Below are positions 26,282-35,416 of a stretch of 64,000 nt of DNA, piece by piece. The notes under the pieces are model-generated. The model ran no database searches. It saw nothing but the letters and a program-made list of their open reading frames with translations, and was not told the DNA's origin. The stretch lies in NCBI GenBank assembly GCA_021824565.1, contig JAKAKL010000054.1:30061-94060 (forward strand), read 5' to 3'. Numbering within the stretch: position 1 is the stretch's first letter; every line of letters starts with the position of its first letter. The translations under genes were made by a program, and so were the position numbers. The stretch comes from Bacteroidota bacterium. GTDB taxonomy: Bacteria; Bacteroidota; Ignavibacteria; Ignavibacteriales; Ignavibacteriaceae.

Positions 26282-26500
26282 TTCTTATTCCTCTGTAGAT
26301 ATTGCAAGAAAAACCAGTTTATAAAATTTTATCATCGACAATTTTTTAGAATGTCATAGTCAACATAATAATTTTAATCAAAATTATTCGTCCTTTTATT
26401 TTGACTTTGCGGGAGATAACATATCAATTCTTTTCTCTTTTGCGGAAACATTTATAAGTATATCCAAACGTGACAGCCTGGTCTCTTCTTTAGAATGTTA

Positions 26501-28741
26501 TTATTTATGCGTCATTATAAAAGTGCCGTTCCATCCTGCCGGCGGCGGTGCTGCTTGAAATTCTATACATCGTTTTAAATATACTGATGAAGGACCGTCA
26601 TTCGCGTCTAATTCAATTGCATTTTCAAATAGCTCTTTTGCTTTTTCAAAATCTCTTTGTCTGTATTTTTCCAATCCTTCTTCAAAAAATTTAATTAACT
26701 TCAGTCTTTTGTCAGGCACTGTTTCAGACTTTGGCGCTATCAGTTCATATATTCTAACCGGCTTTGATTTTCCTTTTACTAAAATGAAATCAAGCTCTCG
26801 TACAAATAAAATATCTTTCACATAATCATAAGTTGACTCGCTGATAATAATAGTGCTTCCATATTCTTTATTTACTCCTTCAAGCCTTGACGCAAGATTT
26901 ACATTATCTCCTATTACCGTGTAATCAAATCTTTCCTTGCCGCCCATGTTTCCCACGATCATTTCGCCGGTGTTTATTCCAATTCTAATGGAAAAAACCG
27001 GCTGATGTTCTTTTTCCCATTTCAACTTCAGCTCGTTTAATTTTTTTGTCATTCTCAATGCTGCGGTACAGCATTCAAGAGCATGGTTTTGAACCGGAAC
27101 AGGTGCGCCCCAAAACGCCATTACAGCGTCTCCAAGAAATTTATCCAGCGTTCCTTTATGCTCAAGAATTATGCGCGTCATTTCAGTAAAATATTCATTC
27201 AGAAGTGAAACTAATTCTTCCGAATCCTTATTTTCCGAAATGCTGGTAAACCCGGCAATGTCGCTGAAGAATACAGTTAATTCTTTTCTTTCACCGCCTA
27301 ATTTCAGACTGGAAGGATTTAGTATGAGTTCATCCAACAGATTGCTGTTTACGTATTGACTGAACATTTTTTTTAATAACGTCGAGCGCTTGCGCTCTGT
27401 TATAAAATTATAAGTTGTGCTTCCTATATAACCAAAGACAATTGCAATTTCCGGACCGGATATGCTGGCTACATAATTAAAATGATCAAAGAGGTAGAAT
27501 GAGATTTGATACACAATGAATACGAGCACTGCCGCGAAAAATAAATTAATAATTTCTGTTATAATGGTATTAACTGTAAAAGCTTTTTTGAATAGAGTTC
27601 TGCTGTAGAATGAAAAGAACGAGAATAATAGGATCATTATTATCCCTAATGTTGCCGGTTCCTTTGAAAGAAAATTATTATCGAGAATACTTTGAATAAT
27701 ATTTGCATAAACTTCAACACCGAACATTACGTTGCCGCCGTTTTCATTCTTGGAAGAGTACGATACATTGAAATAATCCTTCTCGAGAGGGTCGAAAGAG
27801 CCGACAAGCACAATTTTGTTTTTGAATATACCTGAATACAGCAGCCCGGTTTTCGGATCATCCCATAAATTTATTTGCGTCCCCAAATTTTTTTCATCCT
27901 CAGTTTCAAATGTGCTGTCGTCAATAATATCGGTAATATCCTCTTCCGGGAAAGTTCCCGACGGGCCGTAATAATTTATCAAGAACGATGAAGCATCGTA
28001 TTTAGGTATGATATGTTTTTGATATATGAAATCGTTTCGGGTTTCGTCGACAGTTTTATAATATGGATAGCCGTAATATTTATTAAGCACTGCGAATGCG
28101 AAAGATGGAACATCGCGAGGCGGCTGAAACGGCAGTCTCCAAACAGGGCTGTATTTTCTAATTACCCCGTCGTTGTCCTGCAGAACATTTACGATCCCAA
28201 TTGAACTATCGGCTTTAAAAAAGATATTGTTGAAATTAAAATTCTTGTTGTAAATATATCTTTCTTTAAAATAATCTCCGGAATTTTCACCGCCGTTATT
28301 TTCTTCTTTAACCTCCCCGGCAACAACTACATTCCCGTATTTCCTGATTGTGTTTAATAACAGCGTATCATCGCTTGCGCTTAGTCTATCCGGATCAGAC
28401 ATAATCAAATCAATGCCGATTGCTTTCACGCCTGCTTGATTTAAATTCTTTATCATTCTCGCGTATATCGATCTTGGCCAGGGCCATTTGTTAAAGGGCG
28501 GCGGCAATGCTTTGCTGCTTTCCTGGGAAATTGAAACTATTATAACATCAGATGAACCCTTAAACTGTAGCTGTCCTCTTTCACGGAACCTCAAATCTAT
28601 TAAGTTGGATTCAACTCTTTTTAATAGCGGGATTGAAAAAAAATAATTCTGTGTCAGTAGAATTACTGTTGCAGTTAGAAGGATAAATACGATAGTCTGC
28701 CCGGTAAATATTTTTCTCATCGGATAAAAATTTTGTTTCAT
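26501..28741 (-). CDS. CHASE2 domain-containing class III adenylate cyclase
   Basis: A 746-residue membrane cyclase. An N-terminal membrane helix (about residues 14-33) leads to an extracytoplasmic CHASE2 sensor (about 40-360, including GIDLIMSDPDRLS). About three membrane helices (about 365-450) and a class III cyclase domain (about 485-670) follow. Both metal-binding aspartates (FFSDIAGFTS, LGDAVMAFWG), the adenine-selecting lysine (DKFLGD) and aspartate (FDYTVIGD), and the transition-state Asn and Arg (NVNLASRLE) are present, so ATP should be the substrate. A short TPR-like tail ends the protein. It is the last gene of a four-gene operon, 14 bp after the barrel gene. It probably converts an envelope signal into cAMP. 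Confidence 0.93.
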   Translation of the reverse strand: MKQNFYPMRKIFTGQTIVFILLTATVILLTQNYFFSIPLLKRVESNLIDLRFRERGQLQFKGSSDVIIVSISQESSKALPPPFNKWPWPRSIYARMIKNLNQAGVKAIGIDLIMSDPDRLSASDDTLLLNTIRKYGNVVVAGEVKEENNGGENSGDYFKERYIYNKNFNFNNIFFKADSSIGIVNVLQDNDGVIRKYSPVWRLPFQPPRDVPSFAFAVLNKYYGYPYYKTVDETRNDFIYQKHIIPKYDASSFLINYYGPSGTFPEEDITDIIDDSTFETEDEKNLGTQINLWDDPKTGLLYSGIFKNKIVLVGSFDPLEKDYFNVSYSSKNENGGNVMFGVEVYANIIQSILDNNFLSKEPATLGIIMILLFSFFSFYSRTLFKKAFTVNTIITEIINLFFAAVLVFIVYQISFYLFDHFNYVASISGPEIAIVFGYIGSTTYNFITERKRSTLLKKMFSQYVNSNLLDELILNPSSLKLGGERKELTVFFSDIAGFTSISENKDSEELVSLLNEYFTEMTRIILEHKGTLDKFLGDAVMAFWGAPVPVQNHALECCTAALRMTKKLNELKLKWEKEHQPVFSIRIGINTGEMIVGNMGGKERFDYTVIGDNVNLASRLEGVNKEYGSTIIISESTYDYVKDILFVRELDFILVKGKSKPVRIYELIAPKSETVPDKRLKLIKFFEEGLEKYRQRDFEKAKELFENAIELDANDGPSSVYLKRCIEFQAAPPPAGWNGTFIMTHK

Positions 28742-28755
28742 TTTTCCCGGTTAAT

Positions 28756-31167
28756 TTATATTGCGTATCTTGTTACAAAGCTGACCATCGAATCATTTGG
28801 AATCATTTCGAAGTTTTTGAAATATTGCATCTCAAGCATGAAGCTTAAATTTTTAATTAAGTTGTATCTTAAGTGAGCATCAAATACAATTCTCTTCAAA
28901 CTCCCGAAGTTAGGATTAATGAAAGCCGACATCTCTAATTGATTCGATAATAAAAGATAGCTCCCTGCCGCTGTAACGGATGTATAATTAAATACCGAAT
29001 AACCGGTATTGCTCTGGTTAACCGAAGCTGAAAGAGATGTATTCAAACTATTGTTCCATTCGCTCGAAACAGATAAAATGACGGAAGTATTTTCAGCGTT
29101 GTAATTATATATGCTGTTATCATTCCTTTTGGAATAAATAAAACTTACGTCGGCATGCTGCTTAATTACCATATTAAAATCATATCCGATCTGAGCCGAA
29201 TACCTGTTAGTAATATCGTTAACCGCCAGCGAGCGCTTAACCGAATCCGGATCGCTGGTGCTTAGATCATTATAATTATAATACCTTGAATAGCCGATGT
29301 TGAAATGAGGCAAATTCAATTGCGGATAATATGTCGCCGCAAAATTTATAGTTTGATAATCTGTCGTAGAAAATTTAGTCTTCTGAAGATTGTCATTTAA
29401 GTTTTCAAACCCCATCGTTACAAACAGTCTATTTTCCAAAAATCTTACCCTGTCGAGAAAATTAAATCCCTGCACATCAGTCTGAAGATAAGATTGTCCG
29501 AATGACTGAAAATCATTTCCGCGGTATAAATATCTTACCGTAAAGTTATTGTCAAAATAATTTAAATCAAGAGCCGCCTCGGATGCAAACGTTGAAAGAT
29601 TATTCAGCTCTATAGGTTTTAAAAATTGATTAACAGTGATAAATCTTGACAAAAGCCTTGTAAGTAATTTAATATCGCCTGCACTGCCGCCAAGCGGTTT
29701 GCCCGGTCCGAACAACGAATCAATTTGGCTGTTGCTAAAAGTTCCGGTTGTAATATCGTCATTGGAAATACTTAACGCTGCTTGCGCAGTAAATAAAATA
29801 TTTCTATCGTCAAAGCCCAGCATTAAATCCGAACCCAGCACAACGTTTTCCTGCGGGTCAACGGCAAACTGGGCGGAATTTTTATCGTCTACCGAATGCA
29901 GATAAGAAACGCCGAACTGAAAATTTTTCCCGTTGCCGTACGAAGGTCTTATGGCAAAAATGTTTCGGCTGTAACTGCCCGGCGAAATTTCTGCTCTTAA
30001 CGAATCCATATATGGAATAACATCTGGACCAACCGGCGCATTATCCGGCTGATATATCTGGATGATTTGCCCTTCTATAGAGCGAGTTATCTGCCCGTAT
30101 GAAGTTTGGAGATTGAAATCACCAAGAGTTACGCTTCCGGAAACACCTCGGACTCTTTTGCCGTTCATAATAAGGCTTGGATAGGAAGGATAAGTATCGC
30201 CAAGATTTAATTGCAGCCAGCTGCTCTCAATTGAAAGTGAGTACCTGTCCTGAGGCTGCAGGTAATAATGTTCTTCGTTAGTCAAATAAAGCTGACCATT
30301 TATTTTCCAGTCGTTATACGAAGCATTAAAATTAATTAAGCCGCGGTTATACATCGTATTTACAGTATCAAAGCTTTCGTTCCTTGCTTCGTACTGAACA
30401 CTTACGCCGTACCTTACTCCGTTTACTTCGGCGAGCGGGAAGTTTGTGTTCGGTTCAATTACTTCGAAAGTTGTAGTTCTTTTATAAATTAAGCTCGATG
30501 AACTATCATACAGCTCAATTGTTAAACTGTGGTTCCCATTTCCAATTGATTTTGAAAATTGTTCGGGATAAAGAAGAATTAAGTCTTCTGTGATTATTAT
30601 ATGCGAACTGAAATCCGCATTATCAATAAAAATTTTTGACGCAGCTCTGTCAATATTTGAAGGCGCTTTCAAAAGTGAAATCGAAACGAATAGCTGCCCT
30701 TTTTCGATTTGCCCTCCTTCTTCCGGAGATAAAATTAAAATTCCTTTGTCAGCTCCGATACTATTATTGGCGGTTACAGAAACTTGCAGGGCGTTGCTTT
30801 GCTGCGGTACTCCAAAAGGATAAGTTTCCATTTTCCCGTTTTCAAATTCTAAGATCAAATAATATTCAATGTATGGCTGGACGACATCGCTTGCGGGTAT
30901 TATCGCTTTAGCGCTTGCACCTGAGAGTATCATCTCACGCTGTTTATATTCGCTTTGTCCGAAACTGCGGTAAGCAAGAATTATCTTTGCCAGTCCGCTG
31001 GTCTGGATTAATTCAGCGCTCACAGTCAACGGCTGGTTTTCGCGCGCTTCGCTGACAGAGACAGACGAAACTCTGCCGCTCGGCTGCGAGAATGTTTCTC
31101 TTGTGTTAATAATAAATGTCACAAGAGAAAAAATGAAGATGCAGAAAATATTAATGTTTATCTTCAT
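28756..31167 (-). CDS. Probable outer-membrane beta-barrel protein of unknown function
   Basis: An 803-residue exported protein (signal peptide about residues 1-28). The N-terminal third (about 30-260) contains Ig-like beta domains. The rest (about 270-803) is a series of alternating polar/aromatic strands such as YSLSIESSWLQLNLGD and NLPHFNIGYSRYYNY. This pattern is typical of an outer-membrane barrel of roughly 24 or more strands, although the C-terminal residue is Ile rather than Phe. The first 17 bp overlap the FecR gene and the cyclase gene follows after 14 bp, so it is translated within the same unit. No named family was recognised. It may link the surface to the FecR-CHASE2 signalling proteins. 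Confidence 0.72.
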   Translation of the reverse strand: MKININIFCIFIFSLVTFIINTRETFSQPSGRVSSVSVSEARENQPLTVSAELIQTSGLAKIILAYRSFGQSEYKQREMILSGASAKAIIPASDVVQPYIEYYLILEFENGKMETYPFGVPQQSNALQVSVTANNSIGADKGILILSPEEGGQIEKGQLFVSISLLKAPSNIDRAASKIFIDNADFSSHIIITEDLILLYPEQFSKSIGNGNHSLTIELYDSSSSLIYKRTTTFEVIEPNTNFPLAEVNGVRYGVSVQYEARNESFDTVNTMYNRGLINFNASYNDWKINGQLYLTNEEHYYLQPQDRYSLSIESSWLQLNLGDTYPSYPSLIMNGKRVRGVSGSVTLGDFNLQTSYGQITRSIEGQIIQIYQPDNAPVGPDVIPYMDSLRAEISPGSYSRNIFAIRPSYGNGKNFQFGVSYLHSVDDKNSAQFAVDPQENVVLGSDLMLGFDDRNILFTAQAALSISNDDITTGTFSNSQIDSLFGPGKPLGGSAGDIKLLTRLLSRFITVNQFLKPIELNNLSTFASEAALDLNYFDNNFTVRYLYRGNDFQSFGQSYLQTDVQGFNFLDRVRFLENRLFVTMGFENLNDNLQKTKFSTTDYQTINFAATYYPQLNLPHFNIGYSRYYNYNDLSTSDPDSVKRSLAVNDITNRYSAQIGYDFNMVIKQHADVSFIYSKRNDNSIYNYNAENTSVILSVSSEWNNSLNTSLSASVNQSNTGYSVFNYTSVTAAGSYLLLSNQLEMSAFINPNFGSLKRIVFDAHLRYNLIKNLSFMLEMQYFKNFEMIPNDSMVSFVTRYAI

Positions 31168-31855
31168 CTTTTAGATATTCAATTATAATATCTCCATGGT
31201 TTGTTTTAATTATTATCTTCCTTGTCCCGTCGCTCTTTGTGGAGTTATATTCCTTCTTAACCGAATCAGGCGCCTGAGAAATATTTACATCGCCTGAAGA
31301 ATCAATCATTGCGAACATCCCTGTGCCTATTGAGCCGGACCTCTTTCTGCCAAGCTGTGCATTCACGGTTACCAGCCCGGTATCAATATAAATTAATGTA
31401 TTAAGGTTATTCAATGTCCTGATGAAACCTGTAGTACCTCGAATTGACGCTATCGCTGTCGGAGTGGTAAAAATAAAATCCTGATCTTTGCGCTTTGTAA
31501 TTTTGAAATTTAGCTCTCCTTTATTGACAAAAGTATTTTTTGCGTAACCGCTGCTCTCCTTCTTTCCGAATATTTCCACGCTCGAATTATCTCTAATAAT
31601 CAAAAGACTTCTGTCATCAGTAAAGAAAACGGAGGCAAAAGATCTTTCGCCCGTTGTAACCTTGTCGCCGTTCCAAATTACTTCTCCCGCTGCCGCTTTA
31701 TCGGATTTGTTTTTAGCTTTAACATAATGCGAAACATTGTTTATTACTTTTTGGAACTGCGCAGGCTGGGAAAAAATATCCTGAGCCAAAAAGAAAATCA
31801 ACAAAGTCAATAAAGCTGCAAAGGACAAATATTTCTTAGTAAAATTCTTATTCAT
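31151..31855 (-). CDS. FecR-domain periplasmic protein
   Basis: A 234-residue protein with an N-terminal signal peptide or anchor (about residues 9-30) and a FecR domain (about 35-180). The domain is recognisable from VIWNGDKVTTGERSFASVFF, LLIIRDNSSVEIFG and TPTAIASIRGTTGFI. FecR domains usually sense or transmit signals in the periplasm. The C-terminal tail is basic and beta-rich (DGTRKIIIKTNHGDIIIEYL). The gene is the second of the operon ending in the CHASE2 cyclase and overlaps the barrel gene by 17 bp. There is no ECF sigma factor nearby, so it does not look like a classical FecIR pair. Confidence 0.88.
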   Translation of the reverse strand: MNKNFTKKYLSFAALLTLLIFFLAQDIFSQPAQFQKVINNVSHYVKAKNKSDKAAAGEVIWNGDKVTTGERSFASVFFTDDRSLLIIRDNSSVEIFGKKESSGYAKNTFVNKGELNFKITKRKDQDFIFTTPTAIASIRGTTGFIRTLNNLNTLIYIDTGLVTVNAQLGRKRSGSIGTGMFAMIDSSGDVNISQAPDSVKKEYNSTKSDGTRKIIIKTNHGDIIIEYLKDEDKH

Positions 31856-31880
31856 AATTCACCTTCAGGAATACGCGCGT

Positions 31881-32912
31881 TTAATGATTATTAAATTCAA
31901 TTTTAATTATCGACTTAGGATTGGCAAGCAGCGAATTAATTATATTTGAAAGATCATTCAAATTAATTAGGCTGCCGTCGTCATACATGCTTTCCAGAAT
32001 TTTTATTTTCCCGCTTCTAAAATCATTTGCTAAACCGGCTACTCCAAGCAATTGCGCAAGCTGGGAAAGCTGCGATGTCAACGTATTGTTCACCGTAGGA
32101 TTATTATTTCTGATTACAAAGTTTACAATGTTGCTGTACAGCTTTGTGCCGCTGCCTGTAACTGCAGCAACTTGAAAAACTATTTCATCGCCGGGCTGCC
32201 ACTCTCTTTCCAGAATCGAATGAAGATTTATACTTGTTACCGAGCCGACATTTTTATTGTTGATTAGCGGTGTTCCGGTATTAAGCGCATCTTCGAGAGA
32301 TTGATTTGACGACTTCCTTACATTGGCTTTTATTTCGTACGTTGCGCCCGGAACAATATTCCATTCGGCTAAAACATTTCCTGCATCATATTCTCTCCCG
32401 GCATTCGGCTGAATTATCGATAACGTTTGCGTAGGGTTTGGAAAATCAAAAACTTTAACAGCCCAGGGCGAACTTACTCCCTTCTCTGTAGCGCGAATTG
32501 ATAACCTGTATCTTCCCGTCAGTTTTCCGCGCTGCCGGGTTTCGTCAATTAATTGCTGGTTGGTATTCCATTTAGATATTCTAATTTGGCTTGAGCCTAA
32601 CTGTTCATTGCAGACTCTTTGCGCGGGAAAAGGATCTGTAGTAAAGCTGCCTAAAAGTTGAAATCCGCCGTTTTCCGGCGGCTGCCATTCTAAAGTACAT
32701 TCAAGAGTTACATTGTCACCTGGAACTGTCGGCGTTATATCAACACAGAACAAAGACGGCGCACCGCTGATACCGTTAACAATTAATATCGAACCAATCT
32801 CTGAACTTATTCTTGATTCATCAACTATTAGATTTACTGTCGGCTGTGAGCGTACAAAAGGGACAAAGAATATAATTAGGACAAAAAGAAAAAAAGTAAA
32901 TTTTTTAATCAT
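31881..32912 (-). CDS. Secreted protein of unknown function, first gene of FecR/cyclase operon
   Basis: A 343-residue exported protein (signal peptide about residues 1-22, ending PFVRSQ). Two beta-rich regions, about 25-150 and 155-265, look like Ig/fibronectin-type domains; the second contains ILEREWQPGDEIVFQVAAV. A short helical C-terminus follows (SQLAQLLGVAGLANDFRSG). No sorting domain is present, so it is probably periplasmic. It is 25 bp upstream of the FecR gene and shares its orientation, which suggests a partner or ligand-presenting role in the same system. The family was not recognised. Confidence 0.72.
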   Translation of the reverse strand: MIKKFTFFLFVLIIFFVPFVRSQPTVNLIVDESRISSEIGSILIVNGISGAPSLFCVDITPTVPGDNVTLECTLEWQPPENGGFQLLGSFTTDPFPAQRVCNEQLGSSQIRISKWNTNQQLIDETRQRGKLTGRYRLSIRATEKGVSSPWAVKVFDFPNPTQTLSIIQPNAGREYDAGNVLAEWNIVPGATYEIKANVRKSSNQSLEDALNTGTPLINNKNVGSVTSINLHSILEREWQPGDEIVFQVAAVTGSGTKLYSNIVNFVIRNNNPTVNNTLTSQLSQLAQLLGVAGLANDFRSGKIKILESMYDDGSLINLNDLSNIINSLLANPKSIIKIEFNNH

Positions 32913-33042
32913 TTGCTGTTTCCTTATATATTGCCAAAATATCTATATGCTGTACTTGAAGTAAACCGTAAGGTTGACTATAAATTAACTTCCAGAATTT
33001 TGAAAAGCAATAAAATTCTGCCGGACGGTACGGTCCAATTTC

Positions 33043-33699
33043 TTACTTAAGCGAATATGAATTTAGTTCACAAGAAACCTTCATTGCGCCGTATTGAGCC
33101 CATGTGCGAACCAATCCTACCCTGGGTTCACTCCATATAATGCCTACTACACTTGTATCTTGTCTTATCACATATTTAACACATCTAAATGTACCTGCCG
33201 CTGCCGTTACAGGCTGATCTATTGATTCTGTTGTAATCAAATAGCTCATGAATGAAGTTGTGTCCCCAGCTTTAGTAGGAAACGATAATACTTTTTCTTG
33301 TGCAGGACTGGTTGGAGGAACTCTAATCGTAGATATCATAATCATATAAAGTCCGTCTTCATGATTATCTAACATAAATCCACCAAAGATTAACGAAGGT
33401 CCAATTATTAAATTCTTAACATCGTAACCCGTAACACCATCTAACGAATCTTTCTTGGTAATAGACATTGTAACAGAATCAACCTTGGTGCTGTCAGTCC
33501 AGGACATAGTTCTAATATATGTCCATGAATTGCCCGTATTCAATGGTAGTATTTGACCGGTATCAGGTGGAAGTATTTGACTGTTGTTATTTTTCGGCTG
33601 CGTAATATTATCGCAGCTTGATAATATAACAAAGAATAAAAGAAGTGCTGATAAGCTAAATACTTTTATGTAAAAAGTTTTTTTTATTTCAATTTTCAT
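33043..33699 (-). CDS. Lipoprotein of unknown function
   Basis: A 218-residue protein with a lipoprotein signal (lipobox VILSSC, cysteine near residue 29). A Pro/Asn/Gln linker leads to a beta-rich domain beginning PLNTGNSWTYIRTMSW. A similar GNSWTY opening occurs in many small Bacteroidota lipoproteins of unknown role. No catalytic motif is visible. It lies 130 bp upstream of the FecR/cyclase operon on the same strand and could be transcribed with it, but the gap is large enough for a separate promoter. Confidence 0.72.
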   Translation of the reverse strand: MKIEIKKTFYIKVFSLSALLLFFVILSSCDNITQPKNNNSQILPPDTGQILPLNTGNSWTYIRTMSWTDSTKVDSVTMSITKKDSLDGVTGYDVKNLIIGPSLIFGGFMLDNHEDGLYMIMISTIRVPPTSPAQEKVLSFPTKAGDTTSFMSYLITTESIDQPVTAAAGTFRCVKYVIRQDTSVVGIIWSEPRVGLVRTWAQYGAMKVSCELNSYSLK

Positions 33700-33814
33700 T
33701 TGATCTCTAATAAATCTGCTTGTTTGTCTGCTGGCTTATGCTTACAGTTTAACATAATATTTTCTTTCCATCTATTGCAGATCTGATTTAAATAAAATCT
33801 AGCTGTAATGACTG

Positions 33815-34507
33815 TTATATTATTTTTTCAAAGCGCAAGTCGCAGCGTTCTGACCCCGCTGCCAGAGTTCCTGTTCTGCTGTATTTAATTCCATAGGCTT
33901 CAAAGTATTTTGGATACGCACAGTCATCGGCATAGCAGTTAGGCATACACGCTTCAGGCACATCCATTTTCTTTGCGAGTTCAAGCCAAACGCACCAATG
34001 GATATCAAATTGAAAACAACGCTCGTTGTTTTCCGCTAAACGTATATCCAGGCAACCAGCCTTTGCACACGCACCCGGAAGAGGACGCAAATACTTTCTG
34101 AAAAACTCAAATGAATCTCCATATTCTCTGATCGCCGCCGGTTCGGGGCTTGACTTCGCAAATGCCTCAACAGAAGTTTCTTCCATTACATTAAACATGA
34201 TTTCTTTCGCTCTATCTTTGCCTGCCACTTTTGACAGCGCCGAATACATCGCGATGTAATCTAACTGTTGTTTTATGAACGAAGAGTTAGTCATTCCTCT
34301 GGCTTTTATGTCTGAAAGATCAAGCCTTGCTGCTTTAATTCTTCGTTTAAGGAATACGATGAACAGTTTCGTTTTTTCAACAAACGATAACTTACCAAAA
34401 ATAATTTTCCGGGAAGTTTTTTTTATTTTCTTCTTGAATGTTTTGTCCCAGCTTCCTTCTAAATCACTAATTGCTATTCCATAGCCGTTTGTTTTTTCAA
34501 TGTCCAT
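33815..34507 (-). CDS. L-2-amino-thiazoline-4-carboxylic acid hydrolase-like protein
   Basis: A 230-residue soluble protein. The C-terminal part matches my recollection of the ATC hydrolase family, with PEACMPNCYADDCAYP, RTGTLAAGSERCDLRF and several conserved cysteines. The enzyme named for the family opens the thiazoline ring on the route from DL-ATC to cysteine, but many relatives have unknown substrates. The N-terminus is basic and lacks a signal peptide. It is a single gene. A decayed partial match may exist near 43.7 kb (see findings). Confidence 0.72.
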   Translation of the reverse strand: MDIEKTNGYGIAISDLEGSWDKTFKKKIKKTSRKIIFGKLSFVEKTKLFIVFLKRRIKAARLDLSDIKARGMTNSSFIKQQLDYIAMYSALSKVAGKDRAKEIMFNVMEETSVEAFAKSSPEPAAIREYGDSFEFFRKYLRPLPGACAKAGCLDIRLAENNERCFQFDIHWCVWLELAKKMDVPEACMPNCYADDCAYPKYFEAYGIKYSRTGTLAAGSERCDLRFEKII

Positions 34508-34563
34508 ACTTTTTGTTTATTTATTTATTGTTCATTAACCGTTAAATAGTAACTTCTTTATTC

Positions 34564-35313
34564 TCACAAATAAATATTTAAACCGAAGCTTACACCTGAG
34601 CTTGCTAACGTCCAGCCTTTGGTTGAAGCCGAATTAGATTTATTTAAAGGGTAACCTGGAGAAGATATTGATTCAATATAATTATAAACCGTAGATGAAG
34701 AGTACCATTGATACTGTATGTTTTCATTATAATCTGCGCGCAATGATAACCAACTGCAAGCAAACCATTCAACTCCTAATACAGCCGACACACCAACCGA
34801 CCGCGTGGTACTCTGCTCAGTTCTTATATTTGTACCCCAATAACCAGGGTTCCCATTATAATAATAAGAATAGTTATCATAATAATTACAATAGCTGTAA
34901 GAAAATATAGGACCGGCTCCTGCATAAAGATGTACATGACCTTCCGGATTCATGTACCACAAATATTGAAGTACAAACGAAACATTACCGCTCTTAGTTG
35001 AAGCGCTGCCCGGAATTGTTCCAAGGCTGCTGTCACCAACAGAACCTGAATATGAATCGGGTCCGCTGTTGTTGCTGCCGTTGATTGTTATGCCGCCCCG
35101 GATAGCATTATTTTCTGATATCTGATACTTTGCGCCAATTGTGGATCCCTGGAATGAGGTAAGAGTAAAGTTCTGCGCAATCCCGAATTGCAGCGCCCAT
35201 GATCCCGCCTTAAGCGAAACACTGTCTCTCGTTTGTCCCTGCGCTGTACATGAGTATGTTAAAGCAACTGTAGCAGCAATAAAAACTAAAATTCTGAATT
35301 TACGAATAAACAT
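34564..35313 (-). CDS. Small outer-membrane beta-barrel protein
   Basis: A 249-residue protein with a signal peptide (about residues 1-26, ending TAQGQ). Amphipathic strands follow, such as WALQFGIAQNFTLTSF, NVSFVLQYLWYMN and a C-terminal GVSFGLNIYL, giving the pattern of an 8-10-strand barrel of the OmpA/OmpW size class. The middle is unusually rich in Tyr, Asn, Ser and Gly. The signal could alternatively be a lipoprotein signal (LTYSC), but the barrel pattern favours the outer membrane. It sits alone between the ATC-hydrolase-like gene and a large T9SS protein. Confidence 0.75.
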   Translation of the reverse strand: MFIRKFRILVFIAATVALTYSCTAQGQTRDSVSLKAGSWALQFGIAQNFTLTSFQGSTIGAKYQISENNAIRGGITINGSNNSGPDSYSGSVGDSSLGTIPGSASTKSGNVSFVLQYLWYMNPEGHVHLYAGAGPIFSYSYCNYYDNYSYYYNGNPGYWGTNIRTEQSTTRSVGVSAVLGVEWFACSWLSLRADYNENIQYQWYSSSTVYNYIESISSPGYPLNKSNSASTKGWTLASSGVSFGLNIYL

Positions 35314-35416
35314 TAGAGCCTCCTGATTGTTTTAATTTAAGATCATTACTTAGAAACCAATTTTTTAATTGCATAATCACAGCTTTGAAAAAGCAGCTGA
35401 ATAATTATCATAGTAT

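Noticed and set aside
31151..31855. FecR protein as part of a FecI/FecR iron-uptake system
   Set aside because: No ECF sigma factor or TonB receptor is adjacent; the neighbours are a barrel and a CHASE2 cyclase.
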